A DNA stretch of 64,000 nucleotides from Pararhizobium sp. YC-54 (GTDB lineage Bacteria; Pseudomonadota; Alphaproteobacteria; Rhizobiales; Rhizobiaceae): NCBI RefSeq assembly GCF_025847205.1, contig NZ_JAOYTH010000008.1, positions 1 through 64,000 of the forward strand. Direction: 5' to 3'. The position numbers and the translations under genes are program-made. The notes beneath the pieces are model-generated. The model was not told the origin of the DNA and did no database searches. It saw nothing but the letters and a program-made list of their open reading frames with translations. Position 1 is the stretch's first letter, and each line of letters opens with the position of its first letter. This document shows positions 38,635 to 47,800 of this stretch, one piece after another.

Positions 38635-39930
38635 TCAGCCGACAATATCTCCTGCTCTCCGTCGCAAGGCATAGTCTTTGCGCACAAAAGTTGACGCAAG
38701 GCATATCGGGAGGAGAATTGGCACCATCCAGAACCGGCTATAGACGTGCGGAAGAGCATTGGCGGCCATTAAAAATACCGTCACATTGGCAAATATTGCC
38801 GCTGCAAACGGGCGGCCACCCGGGAGTTTCAATACCAAAAAGGCCGGACCGAGCGCTCCCGTAAGCATCACAACGAAGCCGATTGCACTCATCAGTCCAC
38901 CTTCTGTCCACAAGAGCAAATAGACGTTGTGAACTGGCGCGCCAAACTCACTGCTCACCCGATACTGATCGGCCCCCACTCCGACGAGCATTGTGTCCGA
39001 GGTCAACTCCAAAGCTTCGTTTATCAATTCAATTCGCCCATCGAACGTACCAGCTTTCCCAAGATCACCACTCTCCAAGGCGCCAAGGACCCTCTTTTGA
39101 AAGGTCTCAGGAAGGTATTCCGTCACGAAGCCGCCACTGAGAGCCAAAATTGCCACGCCCAGAAACAACGGCAGCAACATATGTTTCCAGTTCACTCCGA
39201 AAATTGCAAAGATTCCCACGCCGCAAACCAGCGACAGAAGGCCGGAATTAGAGCTAGTGAGCAAAATACCATAGGTCATGATGGCTACAGCTAAGAATGC
39301 GGACGTTTTTCTCATGTGACCCGCAGTACAGAGTGCGAGGACAATTGGTACACAAAGGGCTATTACGGTCGCGCATTCGTTTGTGCGTTCCATCAGACCA
39401 GTGAGACGCCCGCTGCCGGTCACGAATATCGTGTTTCGTTGCCCGTCGTAATGGATGAGATATACGCCATGGAGGCAGATCACCACAATTGATAGCGCAT
39501 AAACTTTAGCAAACGTAATTATATCTTTTGCGGACTGACTTCCAAAAATCAACATCACGGCAAAGTATGCAAAGGCATATTGCGCGACCACGATTATTGC
39601 CCGCATCGGATCGGGAGAGTTGATACTGCTGACCGTAAGGCCCGTGAGCAGCATAGAGAGCCCCACCAACCAGACCGCAACGCTCATTCTCCCGAAAGGG
39701 TAGAGCGAAATCTTTCTATCCAACAACAGCGCAAATAGGGCTGCGGCGAACAGAATGTCGGAAACCGTAACGTTTCCCGCAGTCGGACGTATGTAAACCA
39801 TCGAGGACAGAAATACACCGCCGATAAGAAGCGGATATACAAAAAAATGTACAATCCTAGACCGCCTTGTTTCGGCGGAGTATTCAGGATTGAGCCAATT
39901 AAATTTATAATCATCTCGGATATCAGCCAT
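38635..39930 (-). CDS. O-antigen ligase / Wzy-type polymerase-like membrane protein
   Basis: 431 residues with about ten to twelve hydrophobic segments. A large periplasmic loop around residues 265-335 contains FDGRIELINEALELTSDTMLVG and GAPVHNVYLLLWTEGG, the arrangement of the O-antigen-ligase/Wzy (Wzy_C) superfamily. As the only such protein next to wzx-, wza- and wzc-like genes, it is the likely EPS polymerase, ExoQ-like in role. Confidence 0.85.
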   Translation of the reverse strand: MADIRDDYKFNWLNPEYSAETRRSRIVHFFVYPLLIGGVFLSSMVYIRPTAGNVTVSDILFAAALFALLLDRKISLYPFGRMSVAVWLVGLSMLLTGLTVSSINSPDPMRAIIVVAQYAFAYFAVMLIFGSQSAKDIITFAKVYALSIVVICLHGVYLIHYDGQRNTIFVTGSGRLTGLMERTNECATVIALCVPIVLALCTAGHMRKTSAFLAVAIMTYGILLTSSNSGLLSLVCGVGIFAIFGVNWKHMLLPLFLGVAILALSGGFVTEYLPETFQKRVLGALESGDLGKAGTFDGRIELINEALELTSDTMLVGVGADQYRVSSEFGAPVHNVYLLLWTEGGLMSAIGFVVMLTGALGPAFLVLKLPGGRPFAAAIFANVTVFLMAANALPHVYSRFWMVPILLPICLASTFVRKDYALRRRAGDIVG

Positions 39931-40458
39931 AATACGATCTCATTGTACCGATGCAGCTGCAGTCTTGATTGGATTATCGGAGAAAAATGATCCTCTATAT
40001 TTACGATTATTTAAAAATCTAAATGTGGTAGTAGCGGGCGGCTTTGTCGGTTTTCTCATGATAAAACCGCCTGCACGTTCTGCCGCCCTTTTTGCAGCCT
40101 TGGCTTTGCATCTAGCACATTGCTGGGGAAAGCTCGCAGCGAAGGTCACCGCGACAGCTAAAAATGCCCCGCACAATCGATGCCGAAGACATCGACCACC
40201 CTACCAGGGCTTACAATACACGGCGCCGATGTTGAAATCGAGCCCAGCAAGCCCCAATCACGTTCACAATTAAATGCGGACCACAATCGAAAAAGCAGGC
40301 TCTGCCTCCCAGGCTCTCACGAAAGTATTTCAACAACAAACGGAAGTCAATATTTACTACGTCAGGTTTTTAAGTAATTATTTTTTGTATTATTGTCAGT
40401 TATCTTTTGAATTTAAATACACATTATCGACACTGTGCATTTAATGTGCCCCTGGGCG
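39931..40458. other. Intergenic region, no gene recognised
   Basis: About 530 bp. A hairpin CGGTTTT (40048-40054) / AAAACCG (40063-40069) with an 8-nt loop occurs near the left half; without a T-run it is only a weak terminator candidate. The right part (40370-40440) is AT-rich. Short frames here have no recognisable domains. Confidence 0.4.
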
Positions 40459-41067
40459 TCAGCCGATATCTTTTCTCTTCGCTGCGGAAAGCCGGCTTTC
40501 GCTCAATCTTTCTCCAAATATCATCACAAAAACGGTCATGACCAGGATTTGAAGGTCAATCCAGAAGGTTCTGTTCCGGATATACCATAAATCAAGGTCG
40601 ATCTTGTCGTTATCTGTGAGAACAGCATTGCCGCTGATCTGCGCCCACCCCGTCAATCCCGGCTTGACCGAACAGCGCAGGGCGCCACGTTCGCCAAGGG
40701 CGCGGATCGTTTCAGGGAGAATGGGACGAGGACCAATCAAGCTCATATCGCCGACAAGGATGTTCCAGAACTCAGGAAGTTCGTCCAGGCGTGATCGCCG
40801 CAGCAGCCGGCCGAATGCAGTCGTGCGCTCCTCGTCGCTCAGCAGCTTGCCGTTGCTGTCCCTCTTATCCGACATTGACCGGAACTTGATCATTCTGAAG
40901 GGGCGTTCGCCTTCCCCTGCCCTCGTTTGAACGAAAATTGCCGGCCGGCCGAGAAGAACAATGACGGTCGTTGCGACGAGCAGCATGATGGGCAACATCA
41001 ACAACCCGGCGACAAGTGCGAATATGATGTCAAGAATACGGTTCATAATATTTGCCCCGGCAAACAT
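40459..41067 (-). CDS. Small polyprenyl-phosphate sugar-1-phosphate transferase (PglC/WcaJ-core type)
   Basis: 202 residues from 41067 (AAGG six bases upstream); MNRILDIIFA at 41046 is an alternative start. One re-entrant N-terminal hydrophobic segment is followed by MIKFRSM, the catalytic DELPE in RRSRLDELPEFWNIL, DMSLIGPRP and GLTGWAQI. This minimal monotopic form equals PglC in size. It should start each repeat unit by placing a sugar-1-phosphate on undecaprenyl phosphate. PglC enzymes use UDP-diNAc-bacillosamine. A related amino sugar is plausible here, because dehydratase, aminotransferase and PglD-like acyltransferase genes are all in the window. Confidence 0.93.
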   Translation of the reverse strand: MFAGANIMNRILDIIFALVAGLLMLPIMLLVATTVIVLLGRPAIFVQTRAGEGERPFRMIKFRSMSDKRDSNGKLLSDEERTTAFGRLLRRSRLDELPEFWNILVGDMSLIGPRPILPETIRALGERGALRCSVKPGLTGWAQISGNAVLTDNDKIDLDLWYIRNRTFWIDLQILVMTVFVMIFGERLSESRLSAAKRKDIG

Positions 41068-41489
41068 TCGACCTTTTATTTTTATCCATCCGGAAAGGAT
41101 CCGGCAAGAATTTTCATCTTTATATTTTCAATACCTTCGCATTGACGACGACCGGTTGTTCGTTCAATCTTCCACGCTGGAATAGTATATGCTGTAAAAA
41201 AATTGCCATACCGGGGATGACTATGTAGCGAGCATTCCACCGTTCATCGGTCTCGATCGCTCGACGCGCTGCATCCGTCGTAACCGGTTCTTTAAAACGA
41301 TACATTTCACGATCTGCTGGGCCTGCAAGCAAAGCGACGGGCAATGAACGCCTGCCGCCTATATCTTTAGCAAAGGGCATCGACAGCGCCACACGTCATT
41401 CATGGCGCAAAGGTCGTTGCAGCGATTTAAACCTGCGGCATGCAGCAGGCCCCCATCAGACGACGATCATTCGACCGAAGGGACCAATG
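41068..41489. other. Intergenic region with palindromic element copy B
   Basis: About 420 bp upstream of the initiating transferase (leftward) and asnB-like gene (rightward). A 90-codon minus-strand frame (41120-41392) has no recognisable domain or ribosome site, and I do not annotate it. A degenerate copy of the two-hairpin element lies at 41381-41444. Confidence 0.4.
41381..41444. repeat. Two-hairpin palindromic element, degenerate copy B
   Basis: GACAGCGCC...CGTCATTCATGGCGCAAAG closely parallels the first half of copy A at 27629. The second hairpin is decayed to TTTAAACCTGCGGCATGCAG. It lies between divergent genes. Confidence 0.6.
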
Positions 41490-43448
41490 ATGTGTGGAAT
41501 TGCTGGCCTGATAAACTACGCGGGACGCCAACGCGAAGCATCGACGGCGACATTAGAGCTGATGGCCAGTGCACTTGCGCATCGCGGGCCCGACGCGGAG
41601 GGAATCTGGCTTGCCGGGGACGGTCGTGTCGGCCTTTGTCACCGCCGGCTCTCCATCATTGATCTGTCACCGGCAGGTGCGCAGCCGATGCATTCCGCCA
41701 GCGGTCGTTACACGATTGCCTATAATGGGGAGATCTATGGCTTTCTCGGCCTTCGCGCCGAACTGGACGCACGCGGGCTGCGATTTCGGGGCCACTCCGA
41801 TACGGAAGTGCTTCTAGAGGCCATCGAAGCCTATGGCCTGGAAAGGGCCTTGGCGCGCTGCAACGGCATGTTCGCCTTCGCCCTGTATGACAGCGTCGAG
41901 CGCAAAGTCATATTCGCCCGTGATCGGATCGGCAAGAAGCCCCTTTATATCGGCGTGTCGGGCGATGCCGTCGCTTTCGGATCCGAACTGAAGAGCATCA
42001 GACAACACCCGTCTTTTCATTCTCCGCAGATAGATCGCGATGCGGTTGCGCTGTATCTCAGGTACAACTATGTGCCCACTCCTTATTCAATCTACCGTAA
42101 TGTTTTCAAGTTGCCGCATGGTTCGTGGGTCAGCATCTCGGTCGATGAGCCTCCCGCCTCGCCAGCGGCTGTTTTGGCCTCGACAAGGCTCTATTGGGAC
42201 GCGTTCGAGGTCGCCGAACGCGGATATGCGCAGCGTATCGAACACGAAGAGGAGGCCCTGGATCTTCTCGACAACGCGCTGAAGACAGCGATCAGCGAGC
42301 GCATGGTATCGGATGTCCCCGTAGGTGCACTCCTCTCGAGCGGCATCGACTCCTCCCTGGTTTCGGCGGTCATGCAGGAAGTATCCCCCTCCCCCATCAA
42401 GACCTACACCGTTCGCTTCATGGAAGAGCAGTACAATGAAGCGGATGCTGCCTCGGCTGTTGCCCGTCACCTGAAAACGGATCACACCGAAATCACCGCT
42501 GAACCAGAGATTGCGCTTGGGCTGATCGCCGATCTGCCCGATGTTTATGACGAGCCTTTTGCTGATCCGTCCCAGATCCCGACCTTGCTCGTTTCGAAGC
42601 TCGCGCGAAGAACCGTGACGGTCGCTCTTTCCGGCGACGGCGGCGATGAGTTTTTCGGCGGTTACAAGCGCTATCAGCGAATGGTGACTTTCGAGCGCCT
42701 GGCGAAAATGACACCTGCGCTTGCGCTTCGGGCAGCGAAGTTCGCACCCGAATGGCTGCTCGATGTCGCAGCCCCTCTTGGCCGTCACGCCCTCCCCTTG
42801 GCTTTGCGCGACGAGGCCACCGGCAGCCGTGTGAAGCGGCTTGCCGAACTGCTGCAGATCAGCGATACGGACGACCGCTATCTGAATTTTGTCTCCCAAT
42901 GGCCGGATTCGGCCGACATCGTCATCGGCGGACGCGAGCCACCGACCGCAATGTCGTCCAAGCGAATTCCGGCAGCTCTGGGTCCAGTCGACAGGATGAT
43001 GTATCGGGACATGGTTGCCTATCTGCCTGACGATATCCTGGTCAAACTGGACCGCGCCTCGATGGCTGTCGGTCTCGAAATGCGCGCCCCCCTCCTCGAC
43101 TACCGTTTCATCGAACTGGCTTGGCGCGCCCCCCGGGGCCTGTGTTTTTCCGAGGGCCAGGGCAAGCTTGCGCTGCGCAAACTGCTGGCCCGCCGATTAC
43201 CCGAAAGGCTGATGAACCAATCGAAACGGGGGTTCGGCATCCCGCTTAACGCCTGGCTTCGCGGTCCGTTGCGCACTTGGGCAAATGACCTGCTGTCTCC
43301 GTCTCGCTTGCGCCGCGACGGTATCTTCCGCACGGAGCCGATAGAGGCGCGCTGGAAAGAGCATCTTTCGGGCAGCCGTGATTGGGGGCCGCATCTCTGG
43401 ACAATCCTGATGTTCAATTCCTGGCTGGACCGTTGGGCCAGCCGGTAA
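41490..43448 (+). CDS. Asparagine synthase (glutamine-hydrolysing)-like amidotransferase
   Basis: 652 residues. Maturation of MCGIAGL at 41490 exposes the catalytic Cys of the class II glutaminase; the codon before it is also ATG. Other glutaminase landmarks are AHRGPDAEG, HRRLSIIDLS and AYNGEIYGF. The synthase half has the PP-loop LSSGIDSSLVSAV and SGDGGDEFFGGYKRY. Copies inside polysaccharide loci often amidate uronic acids or otherwise serve sugar modification rather than asparagine supply. With a pectate-lyase-like gene nearby, uronate amidation is a reasonable inference. A strong hairpin follows the stop. Confidence 0.92.
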   Translation: MCGIAGLINYAGRQREASTATLELMASALAHRGPDAEGIWLAGDGRVGLCHRRLSIIDLSPAGAQPMHSASGRYTIAYNGEIYGFLGLRAELDARGLRFRGHSDTEVLLEAIEAYGLERALARCNGMFAFALYDSVERKVIFARDRIGKKPLYIGVSGDAVAFGSELKSIRQHPSFHSPQIDRDAVALYLRYNYVPTPYSIYRNVFKLPHGSWVSISVDEPPASPAAVLASTRLYWDAFEVAERGYAQRIEHEEEALDLLDNALKTAISERMVSDVPVGALLSSGIDSSLVSAVMQEVSPSPIKTYTVRFMEEQYNEADAASAVARHLKTDHTEITAEPEIALGLIADLPDVYDEPFADPSQIPTLLVSKLARRTVTVALSGDGGDEFFGGYKRYQRMVTFERLAKMTPALALRAAKFAPEWLLDVAAPLGRHALPLALRDEATGSRVKRLAELLQISDTDDRYLNFVSQWPDSADIVIGGREPPTAMSSKRIPAALGPVDRMMYRDMVAYLPDDILVKLDRASMAVGLEMRAPLLDYRFIELAWRAPRGLCFSEGQGKLALRKLLARRLPERLMNQSKRGFGIPLNAWLRGPLRTWANDLLSPSRLRRDGIFRTEPIEARWKEHLSGSRDWGPHLWTILMFNSWLDRWASR

Positions 43449-43540
43449 CCGGCATTTGCTATGCGCCGATATCTCTCAACGCTGAAGCCGATCTGGCTTC
43501 CGTCTCGGAGCCGTCCACAGGCGTTGCTTTTCCAAGCCTG

Positions 43541-43588
43541 CGACATACAGCGCCGCGCGTCATTTCTGACGCGCGGCGCTGTATGTCG
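43541..43588. terminator. Perfect 22-bp stem, bidirectional terminator candidate (element copy C)
   Basis: Positions 43541-43562 pair perfectly with 43567-43588 around a TTTC loop. The core (ACAGCGCCGCGCGTC) is the first hairpin of the element at 27629, and TCGATTCCGATTT after it recalls the second hairpin. It sits between the convergent asnB-like and RTX genes and probably terminates both. Confidence 0.8.
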
Positions 43589-43632
43589 ATTCCGATTTTG
43601 GAAATTACGCGGTAGCGTCAGATGAACTGCGC

Positions 43633-44823
43633 TTATGACAACATAAAGTCAGATTGACTGAAATTCGCGGCCGTGAGATTGCCCAACGGGTCATCGATGA
43701 GGACCGAGAATGCACTGCCCGAAGAGTCGTGGCCCTTGATGACGACATCGCCGCTGGCATCGTTGTAGGCATAAACCGTTCCATTGGCACCCGAGCTTGA
43801 ATACTGGGTCAGTCCAAGCCTCTCGAAGCTCAGCGTATCGACGCCGTCCTGAAAGTCCCGGACGGTATCGCGGCTGGTCAGGACACTGGCGCCCTTGAAA
43901 GAGAAACGATCGGCGCCTGCGCCGCCCCAAAGTGTATCGGCGCCGCCATCGCCAATCAGGACGTCATTTCCGGCATCCCCGCGTATGGTGTCGTTTCCGT
44001 CGCCGCCGTAGAAGCGGTCGTTTCCATCGCCACCCCTCAAGTTGTCGGCTCCGCCTTCACCGCTTATGGTATCGGCACCGGCATCGCCGAACGCCAGATC
44101 GTCTCCGCCGCCAAGTTCGATGCTGTCATTGCCGATGCCACCGTGCGCTTCGTCCTTGCCGCCCTCGGAATCAAGCATGTCGTTGCCCTCGCCACCGCTG
44201 AGGTAGTTATTGCCGTCTCCGCCATCGACCCGGTCATCGCCGTTGCCGCCCAACACCTTGTCGTCGCCCGATTGTCCCTTCAGGGCGTCGTTGCCATCCT
44301 CGCCATAGATGGTGTCATTGCCAGCGGCTCCGCTAACGGCCTGCTGCGTCAATTTCCCTGTCGCGGGATCAATGCGATTGGTGAAACCGTCATTTCCGCT
44401 CCCTGCATAGATGATATCGTTTCCGTCACCGCCATCGACATACTCCTCGCCGGCGCCACCATAAATCGTATCGTTTCCGGCGCCGCCCAGGAAGTGATCG
44501 TGACCGTCGCCGCCTTCCAGGATGTCGTCGCCCAGGCCGGCGTCGAAAATATCGTTTCCGAGGCCTCCAAGAAGCCGGTCATTTCCCGCCCCGCCGTCGA
44601 AAGTATCCTTACCGTCGCCGCCTTCGGCATAGTCGTTTCCAGCCCCGGCATTGAAGAAGTCGTCACCGAGCCCACCATAGAGCTTGTCGTTGCCAATCCC
44701 GCCATTGAGAAGGTCGTTGCCTGCATTGCCATACAGAATGTCATCGCCATCATAGCCGTAGATCTGGTCCGCAGCGTTCGTCCCGGTCAGCTTGTTAGCC
44801 AGGTTGGTTCCTTTGAGAATCAT
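43633..44823 (-). CDS. RTX-type calcium-binding secreted protein
   Basis: About 396 residues. The ATG at 44823 follows GAAGAGG; an upstream in-frame start at 44877 lacks conserved sequence. From residue 10 to about 320 there are some 26 nonapeptide repeats of the GGxGxD type ([17 protein letters not shown]). They are interrupted once near residue 150 by [17 protein letters not shown]. The C-terminal 70 residues ([15 protein letters not shown] ... GNLTAANF) resemble type I secretion signals. No N-terminal signal peptide. It lacks a catalytic domain, so it may be an EPS-binding matrix protein, as proposed for rhizobial Rap-like proteins. No ABC/MFP secretion genes were seen in the window. Confidence 0.9.
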   Translation of the reverse strand: MILKGTNLANKLTGTNAADQIYGYDGDDILYGNAGNDLLNGGIGNDKLYGGLGDDFFNAGAGNDYAEGGDGKDTFDGGAGNDRLLGGLGNDIFDAGLGDDILEGGDGHDHFLGGAGNDTIYGGAGEEYVDGGDGNDIIYAGSGNDGFTNRIDPATGKLTQQAVSGAAGNDTIYGEDGNDALKGQSGDDKVLGGNGDDRVDGGDGNNYLSGGEGNDMLDSEGGKDEAHGGIGNDSIELGGGDDLAFGDAGADTISGEGGADNLRGGDGNDRFYGGDGNDTIRGDAGNDVLIGDGGADTLWGGAGADRFSFKGASVLTSRDTVRDFQDGVDTLSFERLGLTQYSSSGANGTVYAYNDASGDVVIKGHDSSGSAFSVLIDDPLGNLTAANFSQSDFMLS

Positions 44824-45112
44824 GATTACCTCTTCGCTTTGTCGGAGAGGTGCTGGTAGGAACGGAATGAGGCACAAAGGAGGCTCGCGGCGATTTCACA
44901 ACCATTAATGGAAATAAAACCAACCTTCATCCATGTCTATCTGTGGATAACCGATGCAGAATCGGTATCTTTGAGCGATGAAGAACAGCAAGATTTCAGC
45001 ATCTTAGATCAATCTGAGTTTATAAACTCATGAAATTATCATTGAAACTTACATCATACTTTATATGCCTCGGAGACAAACGGATTTCACCCGAAAATCC
45101 CGCCATAGAATT

Positions 45113-46201
45113 TCATATTTTGTTCAAAAAATCCAAATACTTCGTTTCCACCGCAGCCAGCGTATATTCACGCTCGATTCGCTCTCTGGCGTTGCGGGCA
45201 TATTGCGCATAGCCGCATGGACCTGCATCGAGCAGCGTCCGCATCGCAGCTGCAAGCGCCTTTGGATCTCTCGCCGGTACCGCGATGCCGCCATCGCCGA
45301 CGACGATAGCGGCGTCCCCGACATTGGTCGTCACCACCGGCTTGGCGAAGCTCATGGCCTCCGCGATGACATTGGGAAACCCCTCCGTCCGCGAGGACAG
45401 CGCCAGTATATCGATGCCCTGATAGAAGCCAGCCATGTCTGCAACCTCTCCCTGGAGTTCGATCCGCCCTAACGGCAGTGCTGCGTCGGCAATCAACTGC
45501 GCAACGGCCGGATTGTCCCAGGACAGTCCGTGACCGGCGGCCGTAAAAGTCGCATCCGGATGGGTCTGCGAAACCAGTTTGGCCGCCTGGAAGAACGTCG
45601 CATAGTCTTTTTGCGGATGAAAGCGGGCGGCTATGCCGATCCGTTTTGCAACACGCGATACCGGCGCGGAGAGAGGCGGGAGATCGAAACCGTTGGGAAT
45701 GACGACGGCATTGTGATTGCTGTAGCCATAGGCGCCGTGCATTTCCAGAGCGCGTGAGGAATTGTAGATAAAGCCGGCAGCGTGGCGAGACAGCAACCTG
45801 GAGACCGCGATGGCGATACGGGAACTGCGCGACAATGATGCTGGATCATCCAGCGATTGACGGACATTCCAGAACACGGGTGTACGCCGGCGCGAAAGGC
45901 CTGCCGCTATCGTGCCTGCAATCATCGCATGATACATCCAGCAAAGTACCGCCGTGGGCTGTTCCTGCCTGATCAGCTTCGTCAATGTGAAGATCGCACC
46001 CGGCAAGGCCGTAGGAGTTCCTGCTTCCAGCGCGACGTAGGTAACTCTGGGATTGTTGGCGAGGGCGCGATTGCGCGCCGATATCCCCATGAGAGATACA
46101 ACGACGATCCGCTGGCCGCCTGAAATCCGCAGCAAGCGAGCGAGCATGGTTTCGGCGCCGGCGCTCGCAGTGAAATTGGTAATGACATGCATGATCATCA
46201 T
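45113..46201 (-). CDS. GT4 glycosyltransferase
   Basis: About 362 residues from the ATG at 46201, chosen to begin just before MHVITNFTASAGAETMLARLL; an upstream frame to 46258 adds unrelated residues. The C-domain has GIAARFHPQKDYATFFQAA and SSRTEGFPNVIAEAMSFAKP (E-x7-E). Predicted to add one EPS sugar. It stands alone between the RTX gene and the divergent formyltransferase gene. Confidence 0.9.
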   Translation of the reverse strand: MMIMHVITNFTASAGAETMLARLLRISGGQRIVVVSLMGISARNRALANNPRVTYVALEAGTPTALPGAIFTLTKLIRQEQPTAVLCWMYHAMIAGTIAAGLSRRRTPVFWNVRQSLDDPASLSRSSRIAIAVSRLLSRHAAGFIYNSSRALEMHGAYGYSNHNAVVIPNGFDLPPLSAPVSRVAKRIGIAARFHPQKDYATFFQAAKLVSQTHPDATFTAAGHGLSWDNPAVAQLIADAALPLGRIELQGEVADMAGFYQGIDILALSSRTEGFPNVIAEAMSFAKPVVTTNVGDAAIVVGDGGIAVPARDPKALAAAMRTLLDAGPCGYAQYARNARERIEREYTLAAVETKYLDFLNKI

Positions 46202-46624
46202 GGCGGTCCGTTTAAAACTCAAACACGTCGTTTGTTTTCGACAGTCCCGAATTTGCAATTGCCAGAACCGCTAGCCTTGCTTCAATAGCCAGCCAGAAGT
46301 CGCCACTCTACCGCACAACCGGCTGTTTCTCCCGCAGCCTGAGATGCCACAACACTATGTTCAGGCTGGAGATGATATCGAAGCACAGTGAGTATTCGTT
46401 GGTTGCTTTGCATTGTAAAATGCTTTGCATTGTAAAATTCTGGACAGTTTCTCGGGTATGGTGATTTATATCTCTAAAATTAGAAAAGCACAAAGCTGAG
46501 ACCTTTGTATCTTTGACAAGACTGACGCAGCAAAGCTCTCACGTCTATGCGCTGCAGATTGTAAATTCGTCGCTGATGATGGATGGGGCTTGACGCGCCT
46601 GAAAACTTTTCGGGGTGAAAAACG
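46202..46624. other. Intergenic region with 17-bp tandem repeat
   Basis: About 420 bp between divergent genes. It contains an exact tandem repeat at 46404-46437 and a TTGACA at 46513-46518 without a good -10 partner. No gene was recognised. Confidence 0.4.
46404..46437. repeat. Exact 17-bp tandem duplication
   Basis: TGCTTTGCATTGTAAAA occurs at 46404-46420 and again at 46421-46437 without mismatch, about 200 bp upstream of the formyltransferase start. It may be slippage or a pair of protein-binding sites. Confidence 0.8.
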
Positions 46625-47536
46625 ATGCGTGTTGTTCTTGTTGGCTCTGTTGAAAGCTCGAAAGTCGCATTCGACGCACTCGTGAACGCCGGAAAACCAC
46701 CCGTTCTCGTCGTGACGCTCCCAAAAGAGGCAGCCGATCGCCATTCTGATTTCGCCGATATCGGTTCCCGCGCGGCTGAGATGGGAATCCCGGTATACTA
46801 TACGACGCTGATAAATTCCCCTGAAGCCCTCAAGGCCATCGAAAGCGCAGCACCCGACGTCACGCTCGTCATTGGCTGGTCGCAGATTTGCAAAGCTTCC
46901 TTTCGCGCTATAGCGCGCATCGGCAGCATCGGTTTTCACCCAGCCGCATTGCCGCTATTGCGCGGACGAGGCGTCATTCCCTGGACCATCCTGCTTGGCG
47001 AAAAGACGGCAGGTTCCACCTTGTTCTGGCTCGACGAGGGTACAGATTCCGGGCCCATCCTGCTACAGGAGAACTTCCACGTCGCCGCCGATGAGACGGC
47101 ACGCAGCCTCTATCTCAAACATATGCACAACATCGAAGAGATGGTCCCAGAAGCCATGCGGCTGCTTGAGAGAGGCGATGCCCCGAGGATCGGGCAGGAC
47201 CACAGCCAGGCGTCCTATTGCGCGAAACGCACGCCGGAAGATGGCCTGATCGATTGGCGCCAGCCAGCTTGGCAGATACTCACACTCATTCGGGCGGTCG
47301 GCGATCCGTATCCCGGCGCGTACACGCACTGCAACGGGTTCAAACTTCACATTGACGTTGCTGCGCCTGCTGCGGAAACACCCCGCTATATCGGCGTTAC
47401 CGGACAGGTGCAGGCACACACGCCAAGCGGTTTTGTGATCATGTGCGGCGATGGACGGTGTATCGAGGCCCGTCATTGGCGATCACAGAACGGCAAGCCG
47501 CCGCCTGTGCATAGCAAGCTGGTTTCCCTTCCATAG
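46625..47536 (+). CDS. Formyltransferase-family enzyme, probable sugar N-formyltransferase
   Basis: 303 residues. N10-formyl-THF fold with VIGWSQICKASF, the catalytic block GFHPAALPLLRGRGVIPWTIL (Asn of tRNA enzymes replaced, His retained) and the Asp in LDEGTDSGPILLQ. Methionyl-tRNA formyltransferase is unlikely because of context and the short divergent C-terminus. Relatives formylate 3- or 4-amino nucleotide sugars. With DegT, FlaA1-like and PIG-L genes in the same locus, an N-formylamino sugar in the EPS is a strong inference. Confidence 0.87.
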   Translation: MRVVLVGSVESSKVAFDALVNAGKPPVLVVTLPKEAADRHSDFADIGSRAAEMGIPVYYTTLINSPEALKAIESAAPDVTLVIGWSQICKASFRAIARIGSIGFHPAALPLLRGRGVIPWTILLGEKTAGSTLFWLDEGTDSGPILLQENFHVAADETARSLYLKHMHNIEEMVPEAMRLLERGDAPRIGQDHSQASYCAKRTPEDGLIDWRQPAWQILTLIRAVGDPYPGAYTHCNGFKLHIDVAAPAAETPRYIGVTGQVQAHTPSGFVIMCGDGRCIEARHWRSQNGKPPPVHSKLVSLP

Positions 47537-47630
47537 AAGCTTTTTAAAACTGATGAATTTCGGGCGTAAATTCGCTGCCCCTTGCCCCTCTCCTTTCTGC
47601 ACTTAGCCCGAGCGTCATTCGCGCGTTCGA

Positions 47631-47644
47631 CCCGGCATGCCGGG
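47631..47644. repeat. 14-bp perfect palindrome
   Basis: CCCGGCATGCCGGG in the 264-bp gap between the formyltransferase and the efflux outer-membrane lipoprotein. It could be an operator for the latter or part of a terminator; neither is proved. Confidence 0.5.
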
Positions 47645-47800
47645 CGTTGCGCAGCCGTCGATGACCTTGCCTGATCGTCGCCGCAAGCCGAGCAAGCTTA
47701 ATTAAAAATGAAGAATTTAGTGAAATAACAAACAAGCATCGGAAACTTCGATGCTTGGTAAACGAACGCTTAATGAACGGCATACATCCAAGGTGAACTG

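Noticed and set aside
41120..41392. 90-codon minus-strand frame upstream of the initiating transferase
   Set aside because: No recognisable domain or ribosome site; overlaps the edge of a palindromic repeat element.
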